Counted from the stretch's first letter, positions 8,547 through 17,128 are shown. The stretch is 40,914 nt of DNA from an uncultured Bdellovibrionales bacterium (GCA_938002015.1 CALLAU010000041.1:1-40914), one strand, 5' to 3'. The notes: generated from the sequence alone by a model not told the origin. Translations and numbers: made by a program.

Positions 8547-8613
8547 GATAACCTTTGGCTACATTTAGACGATAGCCCAGTTACCGCTAGACTTTTATAA
8601 CCGATAAGAAATC

Positions 8614-9570
8614 ATGCGAAAAAGAGAATGGCTTATTGCCCTCAGTCCTGTTTTTATTGTGTGGTTTCTAGATCGTATCACAAAGCTTTGGGCCATTGAG
8701 TTCACAGCAAATGGTTCTCACTGGTATAAGTGGGGAGCAATAGTTATGCATAAAAATCCAGGTGCTATGCTTGGAATGTTTTCAGATCTTCCTCCTATCT
8801 TAAGAATTGTATCCCTTGCAACTAGTGGAGCTTTTCTTATTTTTGTTTTTGCAATCATTCAATATTTCTTACCTGCAAAGGTTTTTAAACTTCGTGTTGG
8901 AATGAGCATATTACTTGGCGGTATTTTAGGTAATGTGACAGATAGAATACTTTGGGGTTCAGTTGTTGATTTTATAGTTCTAGGTTATGGCAGTCGTCTC
9001 TCACCGGCCTTTAATGTCGCTGATTCTATACAATGGGTCGGCTATTTTTTAATAGTTTATATGATTACTGTTCATGGAGAGAAAATATGGCCTGAACATA
9101 ATCAAAGAAATAAGCTTTGGATTGATCCAAAGTATCAATTAAAATACTCCTTAACTCTTGCATCTGTGAGTGTTTGGTTCTCAATAATTATTGGGGTTTT
9201 CTCTTTTACATTTATTAAAGTGATGATCAGTGAGTTTATGTTAAACGGCACAGCTGGAGCAGAGAAATATCTTGCTCCTTTTGTAACAATTGTAACTCTA
9301 CTTTCTATAGCTTTTGCTATTGGCATCTTTTTAATTGGAAGGCACCTTTCTCATAGGTCAGTAGGCCCTATTTTTGCTTTTAAGGCCTTTATTAAAGACT
9401 TAAGATCAAGAAAGTTTAGGAAACTAAAGCTAAGAGAAAAAGATGAGTTCAAAGATTTAGAAAATATTGCAAGCCAGCTTTTAAATGATTATCTAGATTT
9501 TACAAAAGATGAAGCAAGCGATGCTGAATCAGAAGATCTCTCCCCTAACAGTGGTCAGCAAGCAAGCTAG
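8614..9570 (+). CDS. lspA: Lipoprotein signal peptidase II fused to a two-TM HAMP-like module
   Basis: Residues 1-155 are LspA, which removes signal peptides from diacylated prolipoproteins in the inner membrane. The conserved blocks are D20 in the first membrane segment, KNPGAMLGMF (48-56), GNVTDR (106-111), VVDF (D119) and FNVADS (D137); the catalytic aspartates are present. Usual LspA proteins end near residue 160-170, but this one has 318. The extension contains LWIDPKYQLKYSL (168-180), a membrane segment (about 183-205), a short outer loop, a second membrane segment (about 223-243), and SHRSVGPIFAFKAFIKDL plus REKDEFKDLENIASQLL (246-290). These have the spacing of a HAMP linker (the Gly-Pro and the DExxxL motif). 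No kinase, cyclase or receptor domain follows, only an acidic tail. The LspA part is certain; the HAMP call is by pattern. Confidence 0.92.
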   Translation: MRKREWLIALSPVFIVWFLDRITKLWAIEFTANGSHWYKWGAIVMHKNPGAMLGMFSDLPPILRIVSLATSGAFLIFVFAIIQYFLPAKVFKLRVGMSILLGGILGNVTDRILWGSVVDFIVLGYGSRLSPAFNVADSIQWVGYFLIVYMITVHGEKIWPEHNQRNKLWIDPKYQLKYSLTLASVSVWFSIIIGVFSFTFIKVMISEFMLNGTAGAEKYLAPFVTIVTLLSIAFAIGIFLIGRHLSHRSVGPIFAFKAFIKDLRSRKFRKLKLREKDEFKDLENIASQLLNDYLDFTKDEASDAESEDLSPNSGQQAS

Positions 9571-9578
9571 TCAGTTGA

Positions 9579-9600
9579 TTAACTAGTTAAGATTTTTATT
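9579..9600 (+). terminator. Possible terminator after lspA
   Basis: The perfect palindrome TTAACTAGTTAA (9579-9590) is followed by a T-rich run (GATTTTTATT and beyond) between the convergent ends of lspA and the exonuclease gene. The stem is short and AT-rich, so this is tentative. Confidence 0.35.
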
Positions 9601-9628
9601 CTTATTTCTTTATTTTATTTTTATAAGT

Positions 9629-10447
9629 TTATTCTTCTATTAAACGAGTATCTAAAATTTTACTTAGCATAAACCTTTTTGTTTGAATTTCACCTTGATC
9701 ACAAGCAACTAAAAAGCTTTCTTCCTTAGTTTTTAAAACTAAACCTTTTGGCTCTAGTTCACGCCATTTATTTTTCCTTGAGCCTTTTGAATACATCAGC
9801 TCAAAGTTAGACTTTGTTTTTACAGCTTTAATCATTGACTCGTATTTTTTTTCTTCTAAATGAGCTTGAACTGAAAAAGACTTCATCTTTAAAGCATCAC
9901 CTTGAGCTTGATCGAGTTTCTTAATTGAGTCTATTTCATTCTCTTTTACCATCTCATTAAAGACTTTCATACACGTGATCGCATCTTGCTCAGCTCTATG
10001 ATTTGGCTCATCTTCTAAGCCATAGTGACTAGCTAAGTAAATTAACCTGTGTGAACTCAGCTTTGGCTGTAAAGAAAGAGAGAGTAGACTTGTGCAATAA
10101 TTAGAAGCCTTATTCATACTTAAGCCAGCTTTTTCAAACTCCCAAGAAAGAAAGCCTAAATCAAAGGGAAGATTGTGACCTAAAAGGGGCAAGTCTCCAA
10201 TAAAGCTATGAATATCAGCTATGATTTCTTCAATTAGAGGAGCTGATGCCACCATTTCATTTGTAATATGGTGAATCTTAATGACCTCTTCCTTCATTCT
10301 TTTAAGTGGGCGAACAAGGCTATTAAACTTCTCTAAGACCTCATCTCCTTTAAATTTAATTAAAGAGACCTCACAGATCTCTGCATCTAAAGGGTATTTC
10401 CCTGAAGTTTCTAGGTCTATTGCTATAAATACTTGATTTTTCAGCAT
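9629..10447 (-). CDS. DEDDh 3'-5' exonuclease, DnaQ/epsilon-like
   Basis: This 272-residue protein has the DEDDh exonuclease fold in its first 165 residues: ExoI with D11 and E13 (AIDLETSG), ExoII with D96 (GHNLPFDLGFL), and ExoIII with H150 and D155 (NHRAEQDA). It would degrade DNA or RNA from the 3' end using two metal ions. The C-terminal 100 residues are lysine-rich and unlike known polymerase-binding regions, so it is not necessarily the replicative proofreading subunit. The start is the ATG at 10447; the ribosome-binding site is weak. A TATAAT on this strand (ATTATA at 10496-10501) could be its -10 element, without a good -35. Confidence 0.85.
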   Translation of the reverse strand: MLKNQVFIAIDLETSGKYPLDAEICEVSLIKFKGDEVLEKFNSLVRPLKRMKEEVIKIHHITNEMVASAPLIEEIIADIHSFIGDLPLLGHNLPFDLGFLSWEFEKAGLSMNKASNYCTSLLSLSLQPKLSSHRLIYLASHYGLEDEPNHRAEQDAITCMKVFNEMVKENEIDSIKKLDQAQGDALKMKSFSVQAHLEEKKYESMIKAVKTKSNFELMYSKGSRKNKWRELEPKGLVLKTKEESFLVACDQGEIQTKRFMLSKILDTRLIEE

Positions 10448-10560
10448 ATTTTCAGGAATCTCACTTTACTTAATTAAAGGCTGCGTTGTCTTGGTATTAT
10501 ATTCCTAATTGGGGTCTCAGGGTACCAAAAAGTAGACACTTAAACTCCTGTAATTTATAA

Positions 10561-10575
10561 GTTATTTTAAATAAC
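10561..10575. promoter_or_regulatory. Palindrome upstream of dsbD
   Basis: GTTATTT-T-AAATAAC is a perfect 7-1-7 inverted repeat, 37 bases before the dsbD start, in the gap shared with the divergent exonuclease gene. It is an operator candidate by position only; AT-rich palindromes also arise by chance. Confidence 0.25.
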
Positions 10576-10611
10576 AGCCAATTTCTTTTTATGCCGATAA
10601 ATAAGGATCAC

Positions 10612-12204
10612 ATGAATTTTTCTACTCGCTTTGCATACTTTCTTAGTCTCTTACTGTATTTATCTTTTGGGTTAGTCCCGTCACAGGCTTTTGGCTTTGG
10701 CAATGAAGAGAAAAAAGAAATCAATAAAGCTCCTTTAGAAATAGAACAAGTCCAGGTAGAACAAAAAAGTGATACCAAAGCCCTTATCACTCTTTACCTC
10801 AACCTAGCTCCAAAACATAAAGCTTATAACGATATATTTGAGGTATCTTCAAAGAATAAAAGTTTAAATTTTTCAAAACCTGAAACTGACCCTTTATCAG
10901 TTTTTATAGATAAATTTAATGATAATAAAGAACGCCTTGTACTTGAAGGTGAAGGCAAGATGAGATTCCTTATCTCAAGCAAAAGTGCATTATCTGGGAC
11001 TCAAAACTTTGCATTAACCTATCAAGCTTGTACTAAAGATTATTGCCTGCTCCCTATAGACTTAGACTTTAAAGCAAGTTTCTTAAGCTCAAGTGATAAA
11101 GCTCTTGATGATGATTTACATGGAGGAAGCACTCCTAGTTTAAAACAAAGAGTTATTAAGAATTTAGGTAAAGGTTCTATACTAACGTTTCTTCTGATTT
11201 ATTTCTTTGGTCTTATGACAGCTTTTACTCCATGCATCTACCCTATGATTCCTCTTACAATTGGTATTTTAGGAGTGAGTGATACTTCATCAAGACTTAA
11301 AGGCTTTATTATAGGAACCTCGTACGCTCTTGGAATGGCGCTTGTTTACGCAGCCTTTGGAACTCTTGTAGCCCTTACGGGTGGTTTTATCGGACAAGCA
11401 TTAGCTAATCCTATTGTTGTTTGGGGGATTTTCTTTTTCTATATTGCTATGGCACTTTCTATGTTTGGTTTCTTTGAAATTAAAGCTCCAAACTTTATAA
11501 ACCAAAAATTCAGTAGAATTAATTTTAAAGGCCCTTTTGGTGCTTTTGTTGCAGGTCTGATCTCTGGTTTAGTTGCAAGCCCTTGTGTAGGCCCTGTTGT
11601 AGCAGCAATTCTTGGTTATGCAGGTCAATCTGGAAATCCAGTTTATGGTTTTACAGCTCTTTTTTGCTTTGGCTTAGGAGTAGGAACTTTATTTATTCTA
11701 ATGGGCCTTTTTTATGGGGAGTTAAGCTCAAAGCTTAAACCTGGAAAATGGGTTTCTTACGTTAAGTATGTTCTTGGAGTTGTAATTCTCTTAGGAGCAT
11801 TCTTATTCATTAAACCACATATTAGCTTTTTAAATCACGGACACTCTTTAGAAGATAAAAAGGGATGGGTTAAATACTCTGAAGAAGTGGTTAATGAAGC
11901 AAAAAAAGAAGGTAAACGCGTTATCATAGATTTTCACGCAAGCTGGTGTACAGCATGTGGAGAACTAGATGAAAAGGTTTTCTCTAAAAATGAATTTAAA
12001 TCAGCAACAAGTAACATGCTTCTTCTTAGCTTTGATGCAACTAAGCCCTCTAAAGAAGAGCAAGAAATACTAGAGAAGTATTTCGTAATAGGACTACCTA
12101 CAATTATTTTTATTAACAGCTTAGGGGAAGTTGAAAAAAATCTAACACTAACAGGATTCGAAGAATGGCAAGATTTTCAAAAAAGACTTCAAAGACTAAA
12201 ATAA
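10612..12204 (+). CDS. dsbD: Thiol:disulfide interchange protein DsbD
   Basis: Carries electrons from cytoplasmic thioredoxin across the inner membrane to periplasmic thiol proteins. Its 530 residues hold all three domains: a signal peptide (1-28), a periplasmic alpha domain with C140/C145 (CTKDYC), an eight-helix membrane beta domain with TPCIYP (C208) and SPCVGP (C325), and a C-terminal thioredoxin gamma domain with WCTAC (C446/C449). Every redox cysteine is present. I prefer the ATG at 10612 (AAGGA 6 bases upstream, good signal peptide) to the one at 10591. The 3' end overlaps the next gene by 40 bases. Confidence 0.94.
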   Translation: MNFSTRFAYFLSLLLYLSFGLVPSQAFGFGNEEKKEINKAPLEIEQVQVEQKSDTKALITLYLNLAPKHKAYNDIFEVSSKNKSLNFSKPETDPLSVFIDKFNDNKERLVLEGEGKMRFLISSKSALSGTQNFALTYQACTKDYCLLPIDLDFKASFLSSSDKALDDDLHGGSTPSLKQRVIKNLGKGSILTFLLIYFFGLMTAFTPCIYPMIPLTIGILGVSDTSSRLKGFIIGTSYALGMALVYAAFGTLVALTGGFIGQALANPIVVWGIFFFYIAMALSMFGFFEIKAPNFINQKFSRINFKGPFGAFVAGLISGLVASPCVGPVVAAILGYAGQSGNPVYGFTALFCFGLGVGTLFILMGLFYGELSSKLKPGKWVSYVKYVLGVVILLGAFLFIKPHISFLNHGHSLEDKKGWVKYSEEVVNEAKKEGKRVIIDFHASWCTACGELDEKVFSKNEFKSATSNMLLLSFDATKPSKEEQEILEKYFVIGLPTIIFINSLGEVEKNLTLTGFEEWQDFQKRLQRLK

Positions 12205-13106
12205 ATAAGACAAGAGGCAAAGCTACAAATAAGAAAACTAAAGCAAAAGTAGCAACTTCAAAAAGAACATCTAGTAGAAAAAAAACTGCTAAGTCTTCAT
12301 TATCAAAAAACTATAAAGTTTCAAAAACTGGAACTATGGGGGCGCAGACTGCTCTAAAGAAAGAAAATCCTGTTGAGGTTCGCCTTAATAAATTTCTTGC
12401 CATGAGTGGACTCTGTAGTCGAAGAAAAGCTGATGAGCACATCGAAGAAGGTGTTGTTAAAGTTAATGGTAAAACTGTAGATGAACTTGGTTATAAGGTT
12501 CACACAAAAAATGACTCTGTTACCTTTAAAGGCAAACTTGTAAAGCCAGTTAAAGATTACACATACCTTGTGTTATTTAAGCCAAGGAATGTGATCACTA
12601 CATTAGATGATCCACACGAACGACCAACCATTAAAGATTTAATTCCAAAAAAGTATAAGAAACTAAGTCTTTTTCCAATTGGTAGACTCGACTGGCAAAG
12701 TGAAGGGCTTCTTATTTTAACAAATGATGGTGATTACGCTCAGTCTATACTTCATCCAAAGCAAGAGGTTCCTAAAACGTATGAAGTAAAAATTGAAGGA
12801 AAGCTTTTAAGCAAAGACTTTGCAAAACTTTCAACAGGAGTCACTATACCTGGGGGTAAGGCTAAAGCTGTATATACTGAGATCATTAAAAAATCTCAAA
12901 ATGGGACACACACCTGGGTAAAGCTCTCTGTTGTTGAAGGTAGAAACCGTATGATTAGAAAAATGTTTGAAAAGCTTGGCTATAGTGTAATGAGGCTTAG
13001 GAGAGTTCAAATTGGAAACCTTAAAATCAGTCATTTAAAAGCAGGTGATTGTGTTGAGTTATCAGAATCAAGAAAGAACTTAGTTTTTGGTATAAACAAA
13101 AGCTAA
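12165..13106 (+). CDS. RluB/RsuA-family pseudouridine synthase with basic N-terminal tail
   Basis: Makes pseudouridine in rRNA, most likely 23S by resemblance to RluB. After a Lys/Arg/Ser/Thr tail (residues 1-66) come an S4 RNA-binding domain (about 71-115, RLNKFLAMSGLCSRRKAD) and the synthase domain with catalytic Asp176 in GRLDWQSEGLLILTNDG. The C-terminal GRNRMIRKMFEKLGYSV is family-typical. The ATG at 12165 makes a 40-base overlap with dsbD. A second in-frame ATG at 12336 would remove the tail but has a poor ribosome-binding site. The tail probably binds RNA. The exact target base cannot be inferred. Confidence 0.9.
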   Translation: MARFSKKTSKTKINKTRGKATNKKTKAKVATSKRTSSRKKTAKSSLSKNYKVSKTGTMGAQTALKKENPVEVRLNKFLAMSGLCSRRKADEHIEEGVVKVNGKTVDELGYKVHTKNDSVTFKGKLVKPVKDYTYLVLFKPRNVITTLDDPHERPTIKDLIPKKYKKLSLFPIGRLDWQSEGLLILTNDGDYAQSILHPKQEVPKTYEVKIEGKLLSKDFAKLSTGVTIPGGKAKAVYTEIIKKSQNGTHTWVKLSVVEGRNRMIRKMFEKLGYSVMRLRRVQIGNLKISHLKAGDCVELSESRKNLVFGINKS

Positions 13107-13120
13107 GTTTAAGATTTATA

Positions 13121-13160
13121 GAGACTTCTTCTTATGTACTAGGCATAAGACTTTAGTCTC
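13121..13160 (+). terminator. Two-part hairpin after the pseudouridine synthase gene
   Basis: An outer stem, GAGACT (13121-13126) with AGTCTC (13155-13160), encloses an inner stem, TCTTATG (13130-13136) with CATAAGA (13144-13150). The hairpin starts 15 bases after the stop codon. No U-tract follows, so it may be a 3'-end structure or a weak terminator. Confidence 0.35.
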
Positions 13161-13212
13161 CCTCTCTCCAAACTAGACTGTGCTTTATTAAAGAAAAACC
13201 CGATAAAAATAA

Positions 13213-13692
13213 GTGATTTTAGATAAGTTAAACAGGTTTTCTTTTTACATTTGGGCAAGACAGTTTTTTATGCTGATCTTTTCATGTGTTTTATATGTAG
13301 GAACAGGCTTCTTTTTTATTAATTCTTATAAAGAAACTCTACTGGTTGCTAAAATGTATGAACCAGCACTTAACTTTCTTACACTTACAGCTTCTATTCA
13401 AATCATTATTTCATTCTTAAGTTGTTTATACCTTTATAGAGCTTATCTATTAAAAATTGATAGACCTCTTTCTAAAATTGAAACTTATTTAAACCGACTT
13501 ACTAAAAAAGAAATACCTGATGAAAAATTAAAAGTTGAAGAAACTTTTTCAAATATTAAAAATACAAGTCTACTTATTAAAATCTTAGTTGCTTACTGGA
13601 GAATGGAACATCACAGAAGTGACAAGAAAATTCATCAACTTCAAGGTAACAAAAAATCAAAAAAATCTAAGCCTCTTCAAAAATCAGCTTAA
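13213..13692 (+). CDS. Small two-helix membrane protein of unknown function
   Basis: This 159-residue protein has two predicted membrane helices (about 18-41, MLIFSCVLYVGTGFFFI; and about 53-76, FLTLTASIQIIISFLSCLYL), then a charged cytoplasmic tail ending in a lysine-rich stretch. The start shown is a GTG at 13213; an ATG at codon 20 is an alternative but would shorten the first helix. The ribosome-binding site is weak for both. It faces smpB, converging with only 6 bases between the stop codons. An overlapping frame at 13589-13822 is a shadow. No family is recognised. Confidence 0.65.
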   Translation: MILDKLNRFSFYIWARQFFMLIFSCVLYVGTGFFFINSYKETLLVAKMYEPALNFLTLTASIQIIISFLSCLYLYRAYLLKIDRPLSKIETYLNRLTKKEIPDEKLKVEETFSNIKNTSLLIKILVAYWRMEHHRSDKKIHQLQGNKKSKKSKPLQKSA

Positions 13693-13698
13693 GAAAAG

Positions 13699-14160
13699 CT
13701 ACTTAAGAAACTCCTTCATTCTCTTTTTATCATCTTTTTCTTTTAAAGACTGCCTCTTATCAGCTTTCTTCTTACTTTTTGCTGTTCCAATAAGAACTTT
13801 AATATTTCTATCTTTTCTATAAACTTTAATAGGAACTAAAGAATAACCCTTTTCTTTAACTAAACTTTGAAGCTTATCAATTTCAACTCTATTCATTAAC
13901 ATTTTTCTTGGTCTTAAAGGCTCATGGTTTGCGTAACCACCATTTTTATACTCTGGTATATGAAAGTTTTGTAAGAAAAACTCTCCTCTTTTATACACTA
14001 CGTATGCCTCTAAAAGAGTCCCTTCTTTTTCTCTTAAAACCTTTACTTCACTTCCTTTAAGAACAAGTCCTGCTTCAAAAGTATCTTCAATAACGTAATT
14101 ATGACGAGCCTTTTTGTTATTAACCAGTGTGTTGTCTTTTGGTTTTTCTTTTTTACTCAT
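13699..14160 (-). CDS. smpB: SsrA-binding protein SmpB
   Basis: Delivers tmRNA to stalled ribosomes in trans-translation. Its 153 residues match the family throughout: NKKARHNYVIEDTFEAGL, the LKGSEVKVLR motif, the NFHIPEY loop and the basic C-terminal tail (KDDKKRMKEFLK) that enters the empty mRNA channel. AAGGT about 10 bases upstream supports the ATG at 14160. The tmRNA gene ssrA was not seen in the window. It lies downstream of rsmA on the same strand, 89 bases away. Confidence 0.96.
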   Translation of the reverse strand: MSKKEKPKDNTLVNNKKARHNYVIEDTFEAGLVLKGSEVKVLREKEGTLLEAYVVYKRGEFFLQNFHIPEYKNGGYANHEPLRPRKMLMNRVEIDKLQSLVKEKGYSLVPIKVYRKDRNIKVLIGTAKSKKKADKRQSLKEKDDKKRMKEFLK

Positions 14161-14249
14161 AAAATAAGCACCTTCATAATCTAATGCATATTTGCATGCT
14201 TAAGTAGCTCACATCAAGACGCTACACCTCTTTTTATAAAATAAACCTC

Positions 14250-15041
14250 TTAAGCCTTTAACCTTATAAAAAGATCATAAAGCTCTTCTGGGTTTAAATG
14301 ATCTGGCCTTTTATCACCTAAAGAGCCTAAATCGATCGTATAACCTAGTTTTTTTACTGTACCACTGATCTTTTTTCTTCTAGCAGAGAAAAGGGCTTTT
14401 AAGAAGTTTACAAACTCCTTAGGGTTTTCAAGGTTAAAACCTGACTTAGGCTTAAATGAAAGAACTACGCTTTCAATTTCAGGAGATGGAAAAAAAGCTG
14501 ATCTTGGAGCTTTTGTAACAGTTTTAATATTCCAACAAAGCTGGCCTAAAACTGAGATTAATCCATATATTTTTTTATCCTCAGGTAGTGCTCTTAACCT
14601 GTCACCTACCTCTTTTTGAAACATTAAAATCATCGAGTTAAACTTTACATCCTGACAAAAAAGCTCAACAAGTAGTCTTGATGAAATTTGATAAGGAAGA
14701 TTTGATATTAAGAGTGATTTTTCTTCTTTTAAAGGTCCTTCTAATTTCCAGTTAAATTTTAAAGCATCTTGATGAAAAACCTTATAACCTTTTTCTTCCC
14801 ACTTCTCAGCTAGCTTTCTATCAAGTTCAATCAGCTTAAGTTTTTCTTTATAAGGTTCTAAGTTTTGCGTTAAACTGCCAAGACCCGGCCCAATTTCAAG
14901 TATATAGTCAAAAAGATTTAGATCATCATACGAGCATATTTTATTGATTATATTAGAATCAACTAAAAAGTTTTGGCCTAAAGACTTTAAAGGCTTAATA
15001 CCTAAATCTTCTAAATATTTCATTATATCTGATTTATTCAT
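14250..15041 (-). CDS. rsmA: 16S rRNA dimethyladenosine transferase RsmA (KsgA)
   Basis: Dimethylates the two adjacent adenines near the 3' end of 16S rRNA (A1518/A1519 in E. coli numbering), using SAM. Its 263 residues are normal for the family. Visible motifs are GQNFL (22-26), the SAM loop EIGPGLGSLT (49-58), and the catalytic NLPY (114-117). The C-terminal KRPDHLNPEELYDLF segment is also typical. Its ATG overlaps the 3' end of tsaD by 8 bases, so translation of the two is probably coupled. Confidence 0.95.
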   Translation of the reverse strand: MNKSDIMKYLEDLGIKPLKSLGQNFLVDSNIINKICSYDDLNLFDYILEIGPGLGSLTQNLEPYKEKLKLIELDRKLAEKWEEKGYKVFHQDALKFNWKLEGPLKEEKSLLISNLPYQISSRLLVELFCQDVKFNSMILMFQKEVGDRLRALPEDKKIYGLISVLGQLCWNIKTVTKAPRSAFFPSPEIESVVLSFKPKSGFNLENPKEFVNFLKALFSARRKKISGTVKKLGYTIDLGSLGDKRPDHLNPEELYDLFIRLKA

Positions 15042-16080
15042 ATGAAAAATCTTTCGGTAAGGACCTGGCTTTAGGCTTTAAACCTAAGTCACTTACTTCA
15101 CCTTTTTTAATTCTAAGTGCACCAGCGTATGCAATCATTGCAGCATTGTCAGTACAGTATTTTAAGTCTGGAATGAGTAGTGGAATAGATAGCTCACTTG
15201 AAATTTTTTTCATTTCATTTCTTAAAAGAGAGTTTGCACTTACTCCACCAACAACAGAAAAAACTTTTGGTCTATACTCCATAAGAGATTTTTTTGTTTT
15301 ACTTACTAGCACATCAACACCAGCAGTCAGATAACTTGCACAAAGGTCTTGAACTAAGTTTATTGAAAGTTCGTTTGAGAGTTCTTCTTTAAGCTCCTCA
15401 ACTTTTCTAGCTCCGGCAGCCTTTAAGCCTGAGAAACTAAAATCATAGTTTGAGTCTCTTAACATTGGCCTAGGAAAATTAAATGCTTTTGGATTTCCCT
15501 TTTGAGACTCTTCATCAACTTTTGGACCTCCAGGAAATCCCAATCCTACAATATTTGAAAACTTATCTAAAGCTTCGCCTATAGCATCATCTCTAGTTTT
15601 ACCTAATACTTTATACGACCCAAATTCTTTAATATAAAGAAGGTGGGTGTGACCACCACTTACAATTAAAGAAATTTGAGGAAAACTCATCTCTTTCTTT
15701 AACTCTTGATCTTCACTTAACCAAGCTGATAACAAATGCCCTTCTAAGTGATTCACTCCAATAAAGGGCATATTCCAAGAAAGCGCTAAGGTTTTTGCTG
15801 TTACTAAACCTACAATTAAAGAGCCTAACAGCCCAGGCCTATTGGTTACAGAGATACCTCTTAAAGAAGAAGGCTTAAGCTTATGGTCTAATAACATTTT
15901 ATCGATCATAGGAACTAACAAATCTAAATGATTACGAGATGCTCTTTCTGGAATAATACCACCAAAAGGAATATGGTCTTTATCCATTGTCCATCTTCTA
16001 GAGTCTAGAACAAATCCATTTTTATCAACTAGAGCAACTGCAGTGTCATCACAGCTTGTCTCAATACCAAGAACAAACAA
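15034..16080 (-). CDS. tsaD: tRNA N6-threonylcarbamoyladenosine transferase TsaD
   Basis: Transfers threonylcarbamoyl to A37 of ANN-decoding tRNAs, working with TsaB and TsaE, which are not in this window. It has 348 residues. Family motifs: GIETSCDDTAVALV at the N-terminus, the metal-binding HLEGH (H111 and H115), and the nucleotide-binding VSGGHTHL and VVGGVSANSLLR segments. The start is a TTG at 16080, giving the expected FVLGIETSCDD opening; no ATG fits. The 3' end overlaps rsmA by 8 bases. Confidence 0.95.
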   Translation of the reverse strand: MFVLGIETSCDDTAVALVDKNGFVLDSRRWTMDKDHIPFGGIIPERASRNHLDLLVPMIDKMLLDHKLKPSSLRGISVTNRPGLLGSLIVGLVTAKTLALSWNMPFIGVNHLEGHLLSAWLSEDQELKKEMSFPQISLIVSGGHTHLLYIKEFGSYKVLGKTRDDAIGEALDKFSNIVGLGFPGGPKVDEESQKGNPKAFNFPRPMLRDSNYDFSFSGLKAAGARKVEELKEELSNELSINLVQDLCASYLTAGVDVLVSKTKKSLMEYRPKVFSVVGGVSANSLLRNEMKKISSELSIPLLIPDLKYCTDNAAMIAYAGALRIKKGEVSDLGLKPKARSLPKDFSYE

Positions 16081-16118
16081 TATTCTTCTCTACTTTCATT
16101 ATAAGGAGCTAAAAAAAA

Positions 16119-16781
16119 TTACTTTAGCTTTTCTAATCTATACTTTGCATATTTTGCAGCTTTTGTTTCAGCATTCTGCTTAACAACAGATTTATAAAAT
16201 GTTTTTGCTTCTTGCTTTAAGTTTAATTCCTGAAAGCAAACACCTATTTTATAGGTTGCTAACGCGTAATCCTCAGTTTTTGTCTGATTCACCGATTTAG
16301 CTTTTTCACGATAAACTTGGTACTCAGCAACGGCTTTAGTCCATTTCTTATCATCAAAATACCCATCACCTAGACTCATTAAATCTTTTAAACTCATATT
16401 AGCTTTTTTTAACTTTAACTGACTTTCCTGATTTTCAAGTTGAAGTTTTGTAACTTTATCAGCTAAATCTTTCTTTTCTTTGATAAGAGCTGCAACAGAT
16501 TCTTTATATGCGCCAAGCTCAGCATTTTCTTGGCCAAGTCTTTGAGCACTACTCTTTTGATCTCTATCTAATCTGATTTGAAGCTCTTCTACCTTGCCAC
16601 TATAGTCTCTTATTTGAGCTTCATACTCAGTAATTTGCGACTTTAAGTTTGCATTCTCAACTCTTAGCTTTTGAACTAGAGGAGACTCTTTTTTATAGGG
16701 ATTAACTGAGCTTGATCTTGGCTTTAAACTAACACAACCACTTATAAAAAACATTATAATCAAAGGTAAAACTGTTTTCAT
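16119..16781 (-). CDS. CpoB/YbgF-like coiled-coil and TPR lipoprotein
   Basis: This 220-residue envelope protein opens with a lipoprotein signal (MKTVLPLIIMFFISGC, Cys16 lipidated). A long coiled coil runs over about residues 36-125 (KLRVENANLKSQITEYEAQI and onward), then a TPR-like C-terminal part (DGYFDDKKWTKAVAEYQVY, YKIGVCFQELNLKQEAKTFY). This order resembles CpoB/YbgF, which sits at the end of tol-pal operons and links outer-membrane constriction with wall synthesis. Unlike typical CpoB it is a lipoprotein. It overlaps the upstream lipoprotein gene by ATGA (16778-16781), and pal lies two genes upstream, which supports the comparison. Confidence 0.78.
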   Translation of the reverse strand: MKTVLPLIIMFFISGCVSLKPRSSSVNPYKKESPLVQKLRVENANLKSQITEYEAQIRDYSGKVEELQIRLDRDQKSSAQRLGQENAELGAYKESVAALIKEKKDLADKVTKLQLENQESQLKLKKANMSLKDLMSLGDGYFDDKKWTKAVAEYQVYREKAKSVNQTKTEDYALATYKIGVCFQELNLKQEAKTFYKSVVKQNAETKAAKYAKYRLEKLK

Positions 16782-17128
16782 AGAAAATCCTCTCCTCCAC
16801 CATCTAACATTTTAAGCCTAGCTTTAACTTCAGCTTTTTCAAAGTAGCGGCGAGCCAACGTGAAATACTCTAAGGCCTTGTCATGCTCACGCCTATCATA
16901 AAAATACATTGCTTTTTTATAGGCCTGCCCACCTTTATAGAACAAAGCATTAGCATGCTTGTTTGCATTATGCTTTTGGGCAAAGTTTTTTGCCTCCCTA
17001 GCAAGCACATAGTCTTTTAAAGGCGGCTTTCCAGCACAAGCGTTTAAAAACGAAAAAAGGCCCACTAAAGTGATGCCTTTTATAAACTTGTCTAATATTT
17101 TAGCATTAAAACCTAACTTATAAAGCAT
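16778..17128 (-). CDS. Small TPR-like lipoprotein in the pal operon
   Basis: This encodes 116 residues. The signal ends in FLNACAG, with a lipidated Cys at about residue 31. The mature part is helical and TPR-like (FYKGGQAYKKAMYFYDRREH, ALEYFTLARRYFEKAEVKAR). It resembles DUF4398-type lipoproteins found beside Pal/OmpA genes, though I cannot confirm the family. It lies between pal (18-base gap) and the CpoB-like gene (4-base overlap), so the three probably form one operon for outer-membrane to wall attachment. The ribosome-binding site of the ATG at 17128 is weak. Confidence 0.75.
   Translation of the reverse strand: MLYKLGFNAKILDKFIKGITLVGLFSFLNACAGKPPLKDYVLAREAKNFAQKHNANKHANALFYKGGQAYKKAMYFYDRREHDKALEYFTLARRYFEKAEVKARLKMLDGGGEDFL

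Noticed and set aside
8601..13206. CCGATAA words just before three genes (8602, 10594, 13200), like the -10 of FliA promoters
   Set aside because: No matching TAAA -35 sits at the needed distance, and transcripts would start too close to the start codons. A few copies of a 7-base word are expected by chance.
13589..13822. Plus-strand frame of 77 codons overlapping the 3' ends of two genes
   Set aside because: It overlaps the small membrane protein gene and smpB in other frames and shows no start signals.
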